DNA of 42,387 nucleotides from Nonomuraea turkmeniaca. GTDB lineage: Bacteria > Actinomycetota > Actinomycetes > Streptosporangiales > Streptosporangiaceae. The position numbers and the translations under genes are program-made. The DNA is taken from contig NZ_VCKY01000075.1 in NCBI RefSeq assembly GCF_005889735.1, positions 1 through 42,387 of the forward strand, given 5' to 3'. The notes below the pieces were generated by a model, which was given only the letters and a program-made list of their open reading frames with translations, made no database searches and had not been told where the DNA came from. Position 1 is the first letter of the stretch. The number at the start of each line of letters is the position of its first letter. Shown in pieces: positions 29,788 through 37,893 of the stretch.

Positions 29788-31053
29788 TCAATTGCGCCCG
29801 AGCGCCTTCTCGATGTCGTCGAGCCGGGCCTCCAGCTCGCTCAGACAGGCCGGCGTGAGCCGGCCCTCCCGCAAGCGGTCGGACAACTTCCTGCGGACGT
29901 TGGCCGTGGAGGTCTCGTACGGACCTCGCGGCGTCACGGTGGCGCTCAGCACCTGCTTGAGGTCGAGCACCACGTCGGCGTCGGTCGCGCCGCACGGCGT
30001 CCTGGCCTCCAGCACGGTCGTGAAGCCGACCACCGCCTGGTCGACGGTGACCGCCGCGGCCGGCGTGCTCTCGATGTACCTGGCTGTGGGGGATGCCGAG
30101 GGCTCCACCACCGCCTTCTCCACCTGCGCCGGCCGCAGTCCCTGCTGCTGGAGTCCCGTCTGCTGGAACCACAACAGCGCGGAGAGCGCGAGCGCGGCCG
30201 AGCTCGCGACCGTGAGGCCGCGCTTGACGTGCCGGCCCAGGGTGGCCGAGCCCAGCGCGGAGGTCAGCTCGGCGACGATGTCCGCCGCCGTGGGCCGCTC
30301 CTCCGGCCGGTGCACCAGGCACTGCTGGCAGAGCGACGCGAGGGTGTGCGGCACCCCGGGGACCCGCGGCGGAGGAGAGGTCCGATGGGCGGCCTCGATC
30401 TCCTCCCACGTGGTCTCCGGGTACGGCGTGCGCCCCGTGAGCATGGCGTGCAGCAGCACACCCAGGGCGTACACGTCGACCGCGGGATGGGTCGGGGCGC
30501 CGAGCAGGCGCTCGGGGGCGACATAGGGCGGGGTGCCCCGGTCGTCCTCCGGATCGCCCTCCCAGGCCGCGATGCCGAAGTCGAGCAGCTTCGGCCCGTC
30601 CGCGGTGAGCAGCACGTTCTCGGCCGTGACGTCCCGGTGGACCAGGCCGCGGGCGTGCCCGGCCATGAGCACCCGGGCCAGCCGGAGCGCGATGCTCGCC
30701 GCCTCGGTCCACGGCAGCGGGCCCGCCTCGATACGCTCGGCCAGCGGCGTGCCGTCGAGCAGCGGCATCACGACATAAGCCGCGACCGCGCCGCTCGTGG
30801 TGACGCACTCGCCGTAGTCGTAGATCTCGATGGTGTCGGGGTGGATGAATTTCGCGGCGGCGCGGGCCTCGCTCCGGACGCTGACCCGCTCGCCGCAGTC
30901 GGTGTGCAGGGACGAGGTCAGCACCTTGAGCGCGATCATCCGATGCAGTGACTGATCGAAGGCGCGCCAGATGACGGACATGCCCCCGCGGGCCAGCGGA
31001 TCCAGCAGCAGATACCGCCGGGCCAGCACCTCCCCCGGCTCAAGCCGACTCAC
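29788..31053 (-). CDS. Transmembrane Ser/Thr protein kinase (Hanks type)
   Basis: A 421-residue membrane kinase. The cytoplasmic kinase domain is about residues 10-265: glycine loop LARGGMSVIW, Lys43 in IALKVL, catalytic VHRDVTAEN (139-147), DFG at 158-160, and APE in PYVAPER. A single membrane helix (about 280-296) leads to an extracytoplasmic tail of about 125 residues with no PASTA repeats and no recognised domain. The GTG start lies inside the end of cebR, a 14-base overlap, so the two genes are probably co-expressed under the autoregulated cebR promoter. A link between the kinase and carbohydrate sensing is inference from this arrangement. Confidence 0.88.
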   Translation of the reverse strand: MSRLEPGEVLARRYLLLDPLARGGMSVIWRAFDQSLHRMIALKVLTSSLHTDCGERVSVRSEARAAAKFIHPDTIEIYDYGECVTTSGAVAAYVVMPLLDGTPLAERIEAGPLPWTEAASIALRLARVLMAGHARGLVHRDVTAENVLLTADGPKLLDFGIAAWEGDPEDDRGTPPYVAPERLLGAPTHPAVDVYALGVLLHAMLTGRTPYPETTWEEIEAAHRTSPPPRVPGVPHTLASLCQQCLVHRPEERPTAADIVAELTSALGSATLGRHVKRGLTVASSAALALSALLWFQQTGLQQQGLRPAQVEKAVVEPSASPTARYIESTPAAAVTVDQAVVGFTTVLEARTPCGATDADVVLDLKQVLSATVTPRGPYETSTANVRRKLSDRLREGRLTPACLSELEARLDDIEKALGRN

Positions 31054-32011
31054 GGACGACCAGTTCCGTGGGGAGGACGGGGTCGATCCCGGCTGCCCCC
31101 GTCAGGAGCAGCCGGGTGGCGACCGTGGCGAGCTCCTCGACGGGCTGGCGGATCGTGGTCAGAGCGGGAACGGTGTGCTTGGCGACCGGGGCATCGTCGA
31201 ACCCGATCACCGCGACGTCCGCGGGCACCTTGCGCCCGGCCCTACGCAGCGCCTGGATCGCGCCTGCCGCCATCAGGTCCGAGGCGACGAACACGGCGTC
31301 CAATCCTGGGGCGTGGCGCAGCAGCCACTGCATGGCATGGGTGCCCGAGGCCGCCGTGAAGTCCCCATAGGCCACCGGCACGTCCGGTGCGCCGGCCGCC
31401 TGCAGGGTGCGGACCAGACCGTCCAGCCGGTCGCGGGCGGCAGGCAAGGATGGCGGGCCGCCGATGGCGGCCACGTTCCTGCGGCCGCTGAGCAGCAAGT
31501 GCTCGGCCGCCTGCCGGCCGCCGTCGTAGTTGTCGACGTCGGCGTACGGGAGTTTGAGGTCGTGGGGCGGGCGGCCGATGTTGCGCACCGGCACGCCCGA
31601 CGTGGACAGTTTGATCGCCAGAGGGTGGCGTTCTCTGGCGCCGATGATGAGGACCGCGCCGGACAGTACGGGCAGGGTCGACGACGTGGGGGTGACGGTC
31701 GTGACCATGAGGTGGGTGCCGTGCTCGTTGATCACGGCGCCCGCGGCGGACAGGAGCCTCGCGTAGTAGGGTTCGGAGAACAGTCGGGGCAGATGGTCAC
31801 AGATCACGGCCGTGACCCCGTCTGCCAGGGTTTTGGCTGCCGCACCCCTGGGCGCCCGGTGTCGGACGTACCCCATGCGGGAGACGGCGTCGTAGACTTG
31901 GCGGCGGGTCGAGGTACTGACCCGCACAGAGCCCGTGAGGACTCGGGATGCGGTCGCGGGGGAAACCCCTGCAGCGGCCGCCACCTGTGCCAGTGTGGGC
32001 TGCTCGGTCAT
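31040..32011 (-). CDS. cebR: LacI-family repressor of the cellulase genes (CebR)
   Basis: A 323-residue LacI/GalR regulator. The N-terminal helix-turn-helix and hinge helix (TLAQVAAAAGVSPATASRVL, about 5-24, then VSTSTRRQVYDAV) are followed by a periplasmic-binding-protein-like sugar domain (about 60-320). CebR and CelR of Streptomyces and Thermobifida bind TGGGAGCGCTCCCA and release it with cellobiose. Four perfect copies lie in this window, one 23 bases before this gene, so autoregulation is expected. The ATG at 32011 is preceded by GAGG; an upstream in-frame extension would run through the operator and is rejected. The kinase gene overlaps its 3' end. Confidence 0.92.
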   Translation of the reverse strand: MTEQPTLAQVAAAAGVSPATASRVLTGSVRVSTSTRRQVYDAVSRMGYVRHRAPRGAAAKTLADGVTAVICDHLPRLFSEPYYARLLSAAGAVINEHGTHLMVTTVTPTSSTLPVLSGAVLIIGARERHPLAIKLSTSGVPVRNIGRPPHDLKLPYADVDNYDGGRQAAEHLLLSGRRNVAAIGGPPSLPAARDRLDGLVRTLQAAGAPDVPVAYGDFTAASGTHAMQWLLRHAPGLDAVFVASDLMAAGAIQALRRAGRKVPADVAVIGFDDAPVAKHTVPALTTIRQPVEELATVATRLLLTGAAGIDPVLPTELVVRESA

Positions 32012-32033
32012 GGAGCACCTCGCGGAAAGTTCC

Positions 32034-32047
32034 TGGGAGCGCTCCCA
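32034..32047. promoter_or_regulatory. CebR operator (cebR autoregulation)
   Basis: A perfect TGGGAGCGCTCCCA palindrome 23 bases upstream of the cebR start. A short GGAACTTTCC-like element (minus strand, 32023-32032) lies between the box and the start. Confidence 0.92.
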
Positions 32048-32087
32048 AGGTACCAATGTTTCGGCGCTGTTAATAGGGTCTTTGCAA

Positions 32088-32117
32088 GGAGTGCGTCCCA
32101 TTGTGCGGACGCACTCC
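32088..32117 (-). terminator. Probable terminator of the penicillin-binding-protein gene
   Basis: A perfect 11-bp stem (GGAGTGCGTCC / GGACGCACTCC) with an 8-base loop, in the 221-base gap downstream of the penicillin-binding protein (minus strand) and upstream of the cebR promoter. It would insulate the two. Confidence 0.6.
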
Positions 32118-32232
32118 GAATTTGCGGAGCTAGAGGCGTTGGTAGCCCTTAGAGGTTTTTGTGCAGGATGGTGATCACGCCATATTTCCATGTCCGATTT
32201 GTCGTATCTGGTCATGGAAATCACCGGAATGA

Positions 32233-34380
32233 TCAGTCATCCCCTCCTATACGAATGTCGAAGGGGCTGTCATCGCCATCCTCCGGCTCCTCGCGCTCGG
32301 GCCGCACCGGCGCACAGCTCTGGCCGCAGCCGCCGAAGCGGGAGGTGTTCACCGGCGTGAAGTCCGTCGCCGGGACGCCCTTCAACGCGGCGAGCATGGT
32401 GTCCTTCCAGATCGGACCGGGAATCGAGGCGCCGAAGACCGAGCTGTAGTAGCGGCCGCCGATGGTGACGTAGTTGAGCTTGTACTTCTGCGACCCCCGT
32501 GGGTCACCGATGCTGACCGCCCCCGCCAGGTCCGGGGTGAAGCCGGCGAACCACGCGGTGGCCTGGTCGTCCGTGGTGCCGGTCTTGCCGGCGGCCGGGC
32601 GGCCGATGCCGCCGACGCCGCGCATGGTGCCCTTGGTGAAGACGCCGGACAGGATGTCCGCCGCGGCGTCCGCCACCTCGGGGTCGAGCGCCTGCTTGCA
32701 CTTGGGTTCGTAGTTCTTCACCGCGCCGTAGCGGTCCTTGATCGAGGTGATCGCCATGGGCGCGCAGTACTTGCCGCGCGCGCCGATCGCGGCGTACGCG
32801 TTGGCCACGGTCACCGGGTCCATCTCATTGGTGCCGAGCGTGAACGTCTCGAACTCCGTCAGCGCCAGGCCGTCGGACCGCTTGATGCCCAGCGACTTGG
32901 CCGTCTTGACCACGTTGCACAGGCCGACCTTCTGCTGCAGCGCGACGAAGAAGGTGTTGACCGAGCCCCACGTGCCGGTGGCCAGCGACTTGAAGCCGCC
33001 GCCGCCACCCTCGGCGTTGGTGACCGTGTGCTGCAGGTCGCCGACGTTCTGGCCCTTGCAGTTCTTGAACGCCCAGTAGTTGGGGGCCCGGTAGCCGCTG
33101 CCGACGCTGATCCCGTCGTTGATCTTCATGCCCTGCTTCAGCGCGGTGAGCAGGGTGAACGTCTTGAACGTCGAGCCGGCCTGGAAGCCGGTGCCGCCGC
33201 CGTGCACCGCGTCGGCGACCACGTTGTATGACATTTCCTTCTTGCGCTTGTTGTTGCCGTACTTGCGGCTCGCGGCCATCGCCTTGATCGCGCCCGTGCC
33301 CGGCTCGACCAGCGCCTCCGAGGCGACCGGGTTGTCCGAGGCGAACACGTGCTTCTTGATGGCCTGCTCCGCGGCCTTCTGCATCTTCGGGTCGATGGTG
33401 GTCGTGATCTCCAGGCCGCCCCGGTTGAGGAACTGGCTCCTGGCCTTGGCCGTCTTGGCGAAGACCGGGTTGGTGAGGACCTCGTTGCGGACGTACATGC
33501 AGAAGTACGGGTAATCGCTGGCGCCACAGCCGCCCGGGAGCGGGGTGCTCTTCCAGCCGAGCTTCTTGGTCTTGGCCTCCGCGGCCTCCTGGGGGCTGAT
33601 CTTGCCCAGCTTGGCCATCGTGTCGAGCACGAGGTTACGCCGGTTCAGCAGCCGCTCCCGGTGCTCCTTGCCCAGGTTGGGGTCCGTGGCGTTGGGGTCC
33701 TGCACGGCGCCGGCCAGGGTCGCGGCCTGCGCGAGGGTCAGCTTGGAGGCGCTCACGCCGAAGAACCGCTTGGCCGCGGCCTCCACTCCGTACGCGCTGG
33801 CGCCGAAGTAGGCGATGTTGAGGTACTTCTCCAGGATCTCGTTCTTGGTGTACTTCTTCTCGATCGCCATCGCGTATCGCAGCTCCCTGAGCTTGCGCGC
33901 GTAGCTGGCCTCGAGCGCCGCGTTCTTCTCCTTCTCGGTGGTCGCCGAGTTGAGCAGCACCTGCTTGACGTACTGCTGGGTGATGGACGAGCCGCCCTGG
34001 CTGATGCCGCCCGAGCTGAGGTTCTTGGCCAGGGCGCGGATGGTGCCCTCGATGTCGATCGCGCCGTGCTCGTAGAAGCGGTAGTCCTCGATCGAGATGA
34101 TCGCCGTCTTCATGACCTCGGCGACCTGGTCGAGCTTGATGTTCTCGCGGTACTCCTCGTAGAACTGCGCGATCTGGTTGCCATCGGCGTCCAGGACCAC
34201 CGTCTTCTCCGCCAGAGGGGGCTCCTTGAGCTCCTCGGGTTTGATGCCCAGCTCCTCGGATGCCGAGACGAACATCGCTCCGGTGCCTCCGACCGCGGGC
34301 AGCGCGATGGCGGCGGCCACCACACCGGCAGCTGCCGCGGCCCCCGTCAGGCGCGCGATACTCGACACACGGGAACCCAT
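32233..34380 (-). CDS. Class A penicillin-binding protein (GT51 + transpeptidase)
   Basis: A 715-residue bifunctional peptidoglycan synthase. One N-terminal membrane anchor (about 9-35); GT51 glycosyltransferase domain about 60-240 with EDYRFYEHGAIDIEGTIRA and GGSSITQQYVKQ; transpeptidase domain about 330-640 with the active-site Ser in AGSTFKTF (near residue 400), SVN in GTWGSVNTFF, and KTG in AGKTGTTDD (near 600). A short acidic tail (EEPEDGDDSPFD) ends the protein. It polymerises and crosslinks cell wall outside the membrane. The start ATG opens into the anchor. It is transcribed divergently from the GT-B-like gene; the 273-base gap holds both promoters, but I could not define them. Confidence 0.93.
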   Translation of the reverse strand: MGSRVSSIARLTGAAAAAGVVAAAIALPAVGGTGAMFVSASEELGIKPEELKEPPLAEKTVVLDADGNQIAQFYEEYRENIKLDQVAEVMKTAIISIEDYRFYEHGAIDIEGTIRALAKNLSSGGISQGGSSITQQYVKQVLLNSATTEKEKNAALEASYARKLRELRYAMAIEKKYTKNEILEKYLNIAYFGASAYGVEAAAKRFFGVSASKLTLAQAATLAGAVQDPNATDPNLGKEHRERLLNRRNLVLDTMAKLGKISPQEAAEAKTKKLGWKSTPLPGGCGASDYPYFCMYVRNEVLTNPVFAKTAKARSQFLNRGGLEITTTIDPKMQKAAEQAIKKHVFASDNPVASEALVEPGTGAIKAMAASRKYGNNKRKKEMSYNVVADAVHGGGTGFQAGSTFKTFTLLTALKQGMKINDGISVGSGYRAPNYWAFKNCKGQNVGDLQHTVTNAEGGGGGFKSLATGTWGSVNTFFVALQQKVGLCNVVKTAKSLGIKRSDGLALTEFETFTLGTNEMDPVTVANAYAAIGARGKYCAPMAITSIKDRYGAVKNYEPKCKQALDPEVADAAADILSGVFTKGTMRGVGGIGRPAAGKTGTTDDQATAWFAGFTPDLAGAVSIGDPRGSQKYKLNYVTIGGRYYSSVFGASIPGPIWKDTMLAALKGVPATDFTPVNTSRFGGCGQSCAPVRPEREEPEDGDDSPFDIRIGGDD

Positions 34381-34653
34381 GTGGAAAATCCCCCAACCTT
34401 CCTAGCAATCTCGGGCAATAGGGTGCATCCTAAACCCGCCCATGGCGTGCTCCATGTAAAAGCTTGGACCCCGCGGCGAGCCGGTTTGTTCGGCCTTCAC
34501 GGGTGATTTCCGGCACATCTGGCGTGATCGCTCGCCAGGCCTCCCCATGGCTTCCGTCAGGCATCGGCAAAGAAGCGTGTCAGGAGCAGGGCTGACGCAC
34601 GCCGCTCTGGCAACGTCTACCAGGAATATCGTCCTGTCCTCGGTGGAGGTCTC

Positions 34654-35862
34654 ATGCGTCGTGTCGGAGATGGCGGACACTTCGATCGTCTGCTCCGCGC
34701 TGCTCGTACGCACTGGGGAGAGACTTCCAGTGGCGAGAGATGCGTCGTGGCGGAGGTCTTCGACCAGGACATCAGAGCCGTGGCACGCACGCTCATGGTC
34801 GCCAAGGCCGTCTGCGGCGCGGCCATGGCGCGGCTGGTCGTGCTGGGCGACCCGGAGGCGCGGCAGCTGGCCGAAGTGTTCGGGGCCGCCCGCGACCTGC
34901 AGCCGGAGACGCCGCCCGTCGCGCTGGTCACCGGCCGGGTGGATCGCGGTGTGCCCAGGGAGATCCCGGTCGTGCACGTGCACGGCACGGGCACGCTGCA
35001 GGCGTACGCGATGTTCCCCGACGACGGGCCGAGCTCCTTCCAGGAGGAGCTGCCGGGCCGGGTCGCCGCGTTCTTCGAGCAGTACGTCTGGCCGCACCGG
35101 GAGCTGATCGGGCCCAGCGCGGAGCGGGTGGCCTGGCAGGCGAAGAGCGGTTACCAGGTCCGCTCCGACACCGAACGCCGCCAGCTGCGCAACTACGGCT
35201 GCGCCCGCCTGGGGCTCGACCCCGGCCTGCCCACGGTCGCCGTGTTCGGCCACGAGCCCGGCGAGGACACGGAGCTGTTCGAGACGGCGGCGCAGTTCGC
35301 CACCTCCGACGAGTCGGCCAACTGGTTGTTCGCCGACCCGGTCGGGAGCGCCCACGCCCGGATGAAGTACGTGGGCGGAGCGCTGTCCACGAACATTCTG
35401 TGGAGCATGACCGATGTTGCGGTCACGTTCGGGGACGTCGACCTGCCCGCCTTCGGCATCCCCGTCATCCAGGCCGGATGGTCGGAAGGGGCCGAATGCG
35501 GGGCCACGCACGTCCCGCGCTCGCCGTCCGATCTCCGGCAGTTGCTGGAGGAGGCCATCGCCAGGCACGCCAAGGGCGACACCATCCTCGGTCCCGAGCA
35601 GCGCGAGCGCGCCCGCCTGTGGCTCTGGATGCGCCACTGCGGCACCGACGTGCCCACCCAGCTGCTGCCGCACTGGGCGCACGGTGACGACTACGCCCGC
35701 GTGCTGGCCGTCAACCTCCGGTACGTCGAGCGCGACGGCGACCCGCTCTTCGGCGCGGTCCACCGCATGTGGGAACGGCGTGACCCTCTGCTCACCCGTT
35801 TCGACTTCCGCTATCCGGCAGGGCTTTCCACCACACTGATCCCCGCGAGGAGCACTCGATGA
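34654..35862 (+). CDS. Putative GT-B-like protein, possibly in surface polysaccharide synthesis
   Basis: A 402-residue soluble protein that I cannot place firmly. The C-terminal half has the feel of a GT-B fold nucleotide-binding domain: VAVFGHEPGEDTELF, a KYVGGALSTNILWSMTD stretch and FGDVDLPAFGIPVIQAGWSEGAE. These resemble the donor-binding region of capsule or teichoic-acid type glycosyltransferases, though no diagnostic family motif is intact. There is no signal peptide or membrane segment. The ATG follows GGAGG by five bases. Its stop overlaps the next start (ATGA), so it is translationally coupled to another uncharacterised gene, which suggests the two products work together. Confidence 0.5.
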   Translation: MRRVGDGGHFDRLLRAARTHWGETSSGERCVVAEVFDQDIRAVARTLMVAKAVCGAAMARLVVLGDPEARQLAEVFGAARDLQPETPPVALVTGRVDRGVPREIPVVHVHGTGTLQAYAMFPDDGPSSFQEELPGRVAAFFEQYVWPHRELIGPSAERVAWQAKSGYQVRSDTERRQLRNYGCARLGLDPGLPTVAVFGHEPGEDTELFETAAQFATSDESANWLFADPVGSAHARMKYVGGALSTNILWSMTDVAVTFGDVDLPAFGIPVIQAGWSEGAECGATHVPRSPSDLRQLLEEAIARHAKGDTILGPEQRERARLWLWMRHCGTDVPTQLLPHWAHGDDYARVLAVNLRYVERDGDPLFGAVHRMWERRDPLLTRFDFRYPAGLSTTLIPARSTR

Positions 35863-36857
35863 GCAGCGCAGGATCCGCCACCGACCTCGACCAGGTGATC
35901 CTTCCCGCGATACCGCCCGCCCACCTGCTCAGCGGCCAGGTCGCCGCGTTGCAGGTGACCGACCGGCTGCACCGCGGCACGCAGATCGTGGGCAGGTTCG
36001 AGACGTCGGGGCTGGCCGGGTTCAAGATCGCCGCGCAGGGCCGCCCGTTGCGAGTGCGGATGTCGCTCTCGGTGGACGAGCTGTCGGTGACCGGCTGGCA
36101 CACCGGCCAGAGCGAGCCCGCGAGCCCGCTGCCGCGGCTGATCCAGATCCGCTCCCAGGGACGGCTGCGCCAGTGCGTGTTGCTGCGCGGCCGCAAGGCG
36201 CACGCCCAGGTGGCCTTCGACCTGGCGGCGGAGGAGATCCCCGACGACGGCCTGATCTGCGTCGAGGCGCTCGACCTCATGGAGGGCGACGGTGTCTCCG
36301 AGGAGGTGCGCCAGATCGTGGGCGGGCGCCTCATGCCGGATGGCGTGGCGGGGCTGCGGCTCGACAAGATCGTGTTCGAGGAGCCGCCGCCGGCGGACTT
36401 CGACCCCGACACGCTCGACGGGTGCCGCTGCGAGCTGTACTCGCTGGTCAGCGCGGGCGGCCTGGCGAACGTCAACCGGCAGGGCGTACGTCTGCTGCGC
36501 TCGGGCATGTTCGTCATCAACCCGGTGCTGCCCGGCGCGTTCGGGTCGACCGGCCGGATCACGCTCCGGCTGGGCACCAAGGCCGAGCCGGCCGCGATCA
36601 TCCCGGCGACATGGCGGCGGATGAACAGCGAGCTGCGCTGGCTGCGCCACGCCACCAGGAAGCTCATCCGGGCGGCGGCGCCGACGGTGGAGCGCATCCT
36701 CAACGTCAGGGACGGTGACGCGGGCCGGCCCAAGCGGCGGGTCCAGGGCAACATCACCGAACTGGAGCTGCCCAGCCCGGCGCGGTCGCCGATGATCGTG
36801 TTGGTCAGCGCCGCCCAGGGTGTCATCCCGACGCTGGAGTCCGGCACCTCGCACTAG
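35859..36857 (+). CDS. Uncharacterised protein coupled to the GT-B-like gene
   Basis: A 332-residue protein of no family I recognise. It has no signal peptide or membrane helix. The middle (about 40-110) is predicted beta-rich with basic residues (RPLRVRMSLSVDELSV, RLRQCVLLRGRK). A stretch near 200 is Leu/Asn-rich (SAGGLANVNRQGVRLLRSG), and the C-terminus has an Arg-rich helix (WRRMNSELRWLRHATRKLIR, about 250-269). The start overlaps the preceding stop by four bases (ATGA). The MarR gene starts 11 bases after its end, so the three form a tight unit. Function unknown. Confidence 0.7.
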   Translation: MSSAGSATDLDQVILPAIPPAHLLSGQVAALQVTDRLHRGTQIVGRFETSGLAGFKIAAQGRPLRVRMSLSVDELSVTGWHTGQSEPASPLPRLIQIRSQGRLRQCVLLRGRKAHAQVAFDLAAEEIPDDGLICVEALDLMEGDGVSEEVRQIVGGRLMPDGVAGLRLDKIVFEEPPPADFDPDTLDGCRCELYSLVSAGGLANVNRQGVRLLRSGMFVINPVLPGAFGSTGRITLRLGTKAEPAAIIPATWRRMNSELRWLRHATRKLIRAAAPTVERILNVRDGDAGRPKRRVQGNITELELPSPARSPMIVLVSAAQGVIPTLESGTSH

Positions 36858-36868
36858 GATTTGGGCCC

Positions 36869-37378
36869 ATGGGCGACGCCATCGACAGGATTCTCGAGGA
36901 ATGGCGGCGCGAGCGGCCCGACCTCGACCTTTCCGCCATGGAGGTCTTCGGGCGGCTGGCCCAGGTCGTGCGGTTGATGGTGCCACAGGTCGACCGGGTG
37001 TTCACCAAGCGCGGGCTGCGGCAGGGGGAGTTCGACGTGCTGGCCGCGCTGCGGCGGGCCGGGTCTCCGTACACGCTGATCCCCTCGGAGTTGTCCGAGG
37101 TCCTGATGATGTCGCGGGCCGGGATGACCAACCGGCTGGATCGGCTGGAGGCGGCGGGGCTCGTCCAGCGCAGCCTGGACCCGGCCGACCGGCGCAGCTT
37201 CCGCGTCCGGCTCACCGACGAGGGCCTGCGCATCGTGGACGACGCGCTCACCGAGCACGCCGCGAACCTGGCGCGCCTGGCCGCCCCGCTCGACCCCGAG
37301 GACGCCGCCATGCTCGCCACGACCCTGCGCAAGCTGCTCGACGGGCCGCTTGGTAAGCCGGGGGACCGCGAGGCCTAA
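36869..37378 (+). CDS. MarR-family transcriptional regulator
   Basis: A 169-residue winged-helix regulator. The recognition region is SELSEVLMMSRAGMTNRLDRLEAAGLVQR (split by the usual turn), followed by the wing DPADRRSFRVRLTDEG with the conserved D-x-R-x-x-x-V/L-x-L-T signature. It acts as a dimer, usually repressing adjacent genes and released by small phenolic or toxic ligands. It is the last gene of the apparent GT-B-like/unknown/marR unit, 11 bases after the previous stop, so it may regulate that unit. No clear inverted-repeat operator was seen. Confidence 0.88.
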   Translation: MGDAIDRILEEWRRERPDLDLSAMEVFGRLAQVVRLMVPQVDRVFTKRGLRQGEFDVLAALRRAGSPYTLIPSELSEVLMMSRAGMTNRLDRLEAAGLVQRSLDPADRRSFRVRLTDEGLRIVDDALTEHAANLARLAAPLDPEDAAMLATTLRKLLDGPLGKPGDREA

Positions 37379-37437
37379 TATGCCGGGAAAAATGGCGATC
37401 ACCTGTGATAACGCCGCTCTGAGGGCAGTTGGGATGT

Positions 37438-37887
37438 GTGAGCAGGAGCGGCTTGCGCATCGAGACGACCCGTTATCTTCAATGCACGGTCATGCGTGCC
37501 AGCGGCGAACTCGACCATGCGGGACGCGTCCGGTTCAGCGCCTGCATCAACGCGGTGTGGGACTGGTCGGACGGGCCCGTCCTCGTGTTCGACCTGGCCG
37601 ATCTGGACTTCTACGACTCCTCGGTCATCGGCGTGCTGGCGATGGCAATGCAGCGTATGGAGGAGGAGGGCAGCGGGCGGATCATTCTGGTAAGACCCTC
37701 CGATCACCTGCTGTCCGTGCTGCGGCTGACGGACCTGCTGTCGCACGTTGAGCTACGCGACAGCGTCGAGGAGACCGTGGCGGAGTTGATGCTGCAGTCG
37801 GGGGGATCCGCTAGCCCCGCGCCGACCCGTCCGTCCGTCATCGTCCACTCGGGCGGGCGGTCCGCGGCCGAACGCGGGGCTTGCTGA
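37438..37887 (+). CDS. STAS-domain protein (anti-sigma factor antagonist-like)
   Basis: About 149 residues. A STAS domain (about 5-110) carries LVFDLADLDFYDSSVIGVLAMA, where the second Ser of DSS takes the usual phospho-acceptor position. A low-complexity, Ser/Ala/Pro-rich tail follows. It differs clearly from the STAS protein at 5861. It presumably partners with an RsbW-like kinase encoded elsewhere, possibly the one at 14654. The GTG at 37438 is chosen; an in-frame TTG at 37429 with GAGGG close upstream is possible. It converges on the flavoprotein gene with a 6-base gap. Confidence 0.75.
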   Translation: MSRSGLRIETTRYLQCTVMRASGELDHAGRVRFSACINAVWDWSDGPVLVFDLADLDFYDSSVIGVLAMAMQRMEEEGSGRIILVRPSDHLLSVLRLTDLLSHVELRDSVEETVAELMLQSGGSASPAPTRPSVIVHSGGRSAAERGAC

Positions 37888-37893
37888 AACGAC

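Noticed and set aside
32012..32224. Upstream extension of CebR
   Set aside because: It would translate through the operator; LacI-family proteins begin close to the helix-turn-helix, as the ATG at 32011 gives.
34654..35862. Release-factor-like (eRF1/Vms1 or baeRF) protein
   Set aside because: The general length and acidic/Gly-rich stretches suggested it at first, but the GGQ-type and baeRF motifs are absent. The C-terminal half looks more like a GT-B fold.
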